Below are positions 5,909-7,304 of a DNA stretch of 7,304 bases, one piece after another. The stretch covers positions 1-7,304 of the forward strand of contig JASLAV010000551.1 of assembly GCA_030146905.1 (NCBI GenBank), in the 5' to 3' direction. The stretch comes from Lentzea sp. Lineage in GTDB: Bacteria > Actinomycetota > Actinomycetes > Mycobacteriales > Pseudonocardiaceae. Position 1 is the first letter of the stretch. Each line of letters begins with the position of its first letter. The position numbers were made by a program, and so were the translations under genes. Below the pieces are notes generated by a model, which was not told the DNA's origin, searched no databases, and was given only the letters and a program-made list of their open reading frames with translations.

Positions 5909-6211
5909 ATGAGCTCAGCCGTGGAGACGCGGACATCGACCGGCGTGCTGGAGATGGCTGTCGAGGAGGCCCTCGCTTCGGTGAGACCCGCCTCACTCGG
6001 CGACCCGGTGGCCGGGGCACGGCGCGCGGAGGAAGCACTGCGCGACGGGCTGCGGGACGCGGGCGCAGTGGAGGACAACATCGCCCTCCAGTACGCGCTG
6101 GCCTGCGCGGAAGCCGCTTGCGAACACCTGAGGTACTGCGAGATCCAGGAGGCCCGCACTTTGCTCACGGCCGCACGTGGGCAGCTGGTCCTGGCGCGAG
6201 TCGGAGTGTGA
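5909..6211 (+). CDS. Hypothetical small helical protein between malQ and glgX
   Basis: I do not recognise this 100-residue protein. It is probably soluble and mostly alpha-helical: an Ala/Glu/Arg-rich region at about 12-50 (LEMAVEEALASV, ARRAEEALRDGLRDA) and a second helical stretch at 54-97 (VEDNIALQYALACAEAACEHL, then EARTLLTAARGQLVLA). There is no signal peptide or membrane segment. Three cysteines (66, 71, 77) fall in the middle of the second stretch with spacing C-x4-C-x5-C; disulfide or metal binding is possible but unsupported. The gene is credible because GGAGGTG (5894-5900) lies 8 nt before the ATG, it has consistent GC-rich codon use, and a promoter-like hexamer lies upstream. Its place between two alpha-glucan enzymes suggests a link to that pathway or its regulation, by neighbourhood only. 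Confidence 0.75.
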   Translation: MSSAVETRTSTGVLEMAVEEALASVRPASLGDPVAGARRAEEALRDGLRDAGAVEDNIALQYALACAEAACEHLRYCEIQEARTLLTAARGQLVLARVGV

Positions 6212-6233
6212 TGCCGGGTCGGGGTTAGCCGGA

Positions 6234-6239
6234 TAGGGT
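6234..6239 (+). promoter_or_regulatory. Putative -10 element for glgX
   Basis: TAGGGT lies 32 nt before the GTG of glgX and predicts a transcription start near 6246, leaving a short leader that contains the Shine-Dalgarno sequence GAGGAG (6262-6267). A perfect 10-bp palindrome, GGTAGCTACC (6245-6254), covers the predicted start site and could be an operator. No convincing -35 is seen. Confidence 0.4.
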
Positions 6240-6271
6240 CGGCGGGTAGCTACCTGCGTGTGAGGAGCATT

Positions 6272-7304
6272 GTGCGACCCTGGCCTGGTAAGCCCTATCC
6301 GCTAGGCGCTGGTTATGACGGCGTGGGCACCAATTTCGCTTTGTTCTCCGAAGTCGCGGAGTACGTGGAGCTCTGCCTGTTCGACGAGGACGGCACAGAG
6401 ACACGCGTGAGGCTGCCGGAGGTGGACGGTTTCGTCCACCACGGCTATCTGCTGGGCATCGGTCCCGGACAGCGGTACGGCTACCGCGTCCACGGCCCGT
6501 ACGACCCCGAACGCGGGCTGCGCTGCAACCCCAACAAGCTCCTGATCGACCCGTACGCGAAGGCCATCTCCGACAACCTGGTGTGGGACGAGGCACTGTA
6601 CGGCTACAAGTTCGGTTCGCCGGACGAGCGCAACGACGCGGACTCCGCGGCGTTCGTGCCGAAGTCCGTGGTGGTGAACCCGTTCTTCGACTGGACGAAC
6701 GACCGCCTGCCGCGCACGCCGTACCACGAAAGCGTGATCTACGAGGCGCACGTCCGCGGTCTCACCATCGACCACCCGGAGATCCCGCCGAAGCTGCGCG
6801 GCACGTACGCGGGCCTCGCGCACCCGGTGATGATCGACCACCTCAACAAGCTCGGCGTGACCGCGGTCGAGCTGATGCCGGTGCACCAGTTCGTCAGCGA
6901 CCACACGCTCGCGGAGCGCCGCCTGTCGAACTACTGGGGCTACAACACGATCGGGTTCTTTGCTCCGCACGACGCCTACGCCGCGCTCCCGCTGAACCAG
7001 GTGCAGGAGTTCAAGGGCATGGTCCGCGCCCTGCACCAGGCGGGCATTGAGGTCATCCTCGACGTGGTCTACAACCACACGGCGGAGGGCAACCACCTCG
7101 GCCCGACGTTGTCCATGCGCGGCATCGACAACGAGTCGTACGACCGGCTGGTCGAGGACGACCCGAAGTTCTACATGGACTACACGGGCACCGGGAACTC
7201 GCTGAACGTCCGCAGCCCCCACACCCTGCAGCTGATCATGGACTCGCTGCGGTACTGGGTGACCGAGATGCACGTCGAACCGGAAGCCGTCGACGTGCAT
7301 CTCG
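6272..7304 (+). CDS. glgX: Glycogen debranching enzyme GlgX (3' partial)
   Basis: GlgX cleaves alpha-1,6 branch points of phosphorylase-limit glycogen in the cytoplasm, feeding linear oligosaccharides to enzymes such as MalQ. The GTG at 6272 follows GAGGAG with a 4-nt spacer. The protein opens [20 protein letters not shown], then a CBM48-type domain to about residue 110 ([20 protein letters not shown]). The GH13 barrel begins at YEAHVRGLT (157-165), with ELMPVHQF (200-207), [18 protein letters not shown] (from 220) and conserved region I DVVYNHT (Asp264). About 335 residues are collinear with the family, roughly half of a usual 700-residue GlgX. After EMHV (nt 7276) the frame reads EPEAVDVHL instead of the expected DGFRFD motif that carries the catalytic Asp. 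This change coincides with an inverted repeat at the window end (see 7264-7304), so the last 26 bases should not be trusted as GlgX sequence. Confidence 0.92.
   Translation, partial: MRPWPGKPYPLGAGYDGVGTNFALFSEVAEYVELCLFDEDGTETRVRLPEVDGFVHHGYLLGIGPGQRYGYRVHGPYDPERGLRCNPNKLLIDPYAKAISDNLVWDEALYGYKFGSPDERNDADSAAFVPKSVVVNPFFDWTNDRLPRTPYHESVIYEAHVRGLTIDHPEIPPKLRGTYAGLAHPVMIDHLNKLGVTAVELMPVHQFVSDHTLAERRLSNYWGYNTIGFFAPHDAYAALPLNQVQEFKGMVRALHQAGIEVILDVVYNHTAEGNHLGPTLSMRGIDNESYDRLVEDDPKFYMDYTGTGNSLNVRSPHTLQLIMDSLRYWVTEMHVEPEAVDVHL
7264..7304. repeat. Fold-back inverted repeat at the window's 3' end
   Basis: Two perfect 15-nt arms (CGAGATGCACGTCGA at 7264-7278 and its reverse complement at 7290-7304) flank an 11-nt centre (ACCGGAAGCCG). 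The right arm runs to the last base, so the palindrome may be longer. On the minus strand the centre plus left arm reads MHVDGFRFD, exactly what glgX should encode on the plus strand. The plus strand is thus collinear only to 7278 and is then the reverse complement of the gene. A fold-back chimera or assembly error is the likeliest cause. Confidence 0.8.

Noticed and set aside
6302..7300. Long minus-strand open frame of 332 codons opposite glgX, starting [12 protein letters not shown]
   Set aside because: It is an antisense shadow typical of GC-rich DNA, rich in Arg, Val and His with no domain. Its GH13-like first residues arise only because the window end is an inverted copy of glgX.
1..7304. 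CRISPR array, transposon ends, attachment sites, tRNA or rRNA genes
   Set aside because: No spaced direct repeats, transposase or integrase motifs, or conserved RNA gene sequences were seen; all long stretches are accounted for by ordinary genes.

Overview
The window is GC-rich and densely coded, with almost every third codon position G or C. An F420-type luciferase-like oxidoreductase, an MmpS-type protein and TANNNT promoters set 6 nt before start codons all point to an actinomycete. A member of the Pseudonocardiales is my best guess, but this is inference from gene content and no marker gene is present. Both window edges cut genes.

Left part (1-2064): a 5'-truncated LLM-class F420-dependent oxidoreductase runs into a TetR/AcrR regulator with a 2-nt gap. 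A small membrane-anchored MmpS-like protein follows on the same strand. A perfect 10-bp hairpin closes this block and overlaps the stop codon of the convergent gene.

Middle (2063-3897): a BCP/PrxQ-type peroxiredoxin on the minus strand is divergent from a compact LacI-family regulator, with only 22 bp between the start codons. A RidA/YjgF-superfamily protein follows the regulator and has Ser where the catalytic Arg of true RidA is expected.

Right part (4002-7304): alpha-glucan metabolism. It holds malQ (4-alpha-glucanotransferase), a 100-residue hypothetical protein with three cysteines, and the first part of glgX (glycogen debranching enzyme). MalQ and GlgX act on linear and branched malto-oligosaccharides released from glycogen. 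The LacI regulator two genes upstream is a plausible but unproven controller of them.

Three consecutive plus-strand genes (lacI-type, rid, malQ) each have TANNNT exactly 6 nt before the start codon, which is the leaderless-transcript layout of actinobacteria. The most anomalous feature is the last 26 bases. There glgX stops being collinear with its family and turns into the reverse complement of itself, so the conserved VDGFRFD motif is readable only on the minus strand. This is most likely a fold-back chimera at a contig end. I see no mobile element, CRISPR array, tRNA or rRNA, and no convincing new biological system. No gene-free stretch exceeds about 105 bp.
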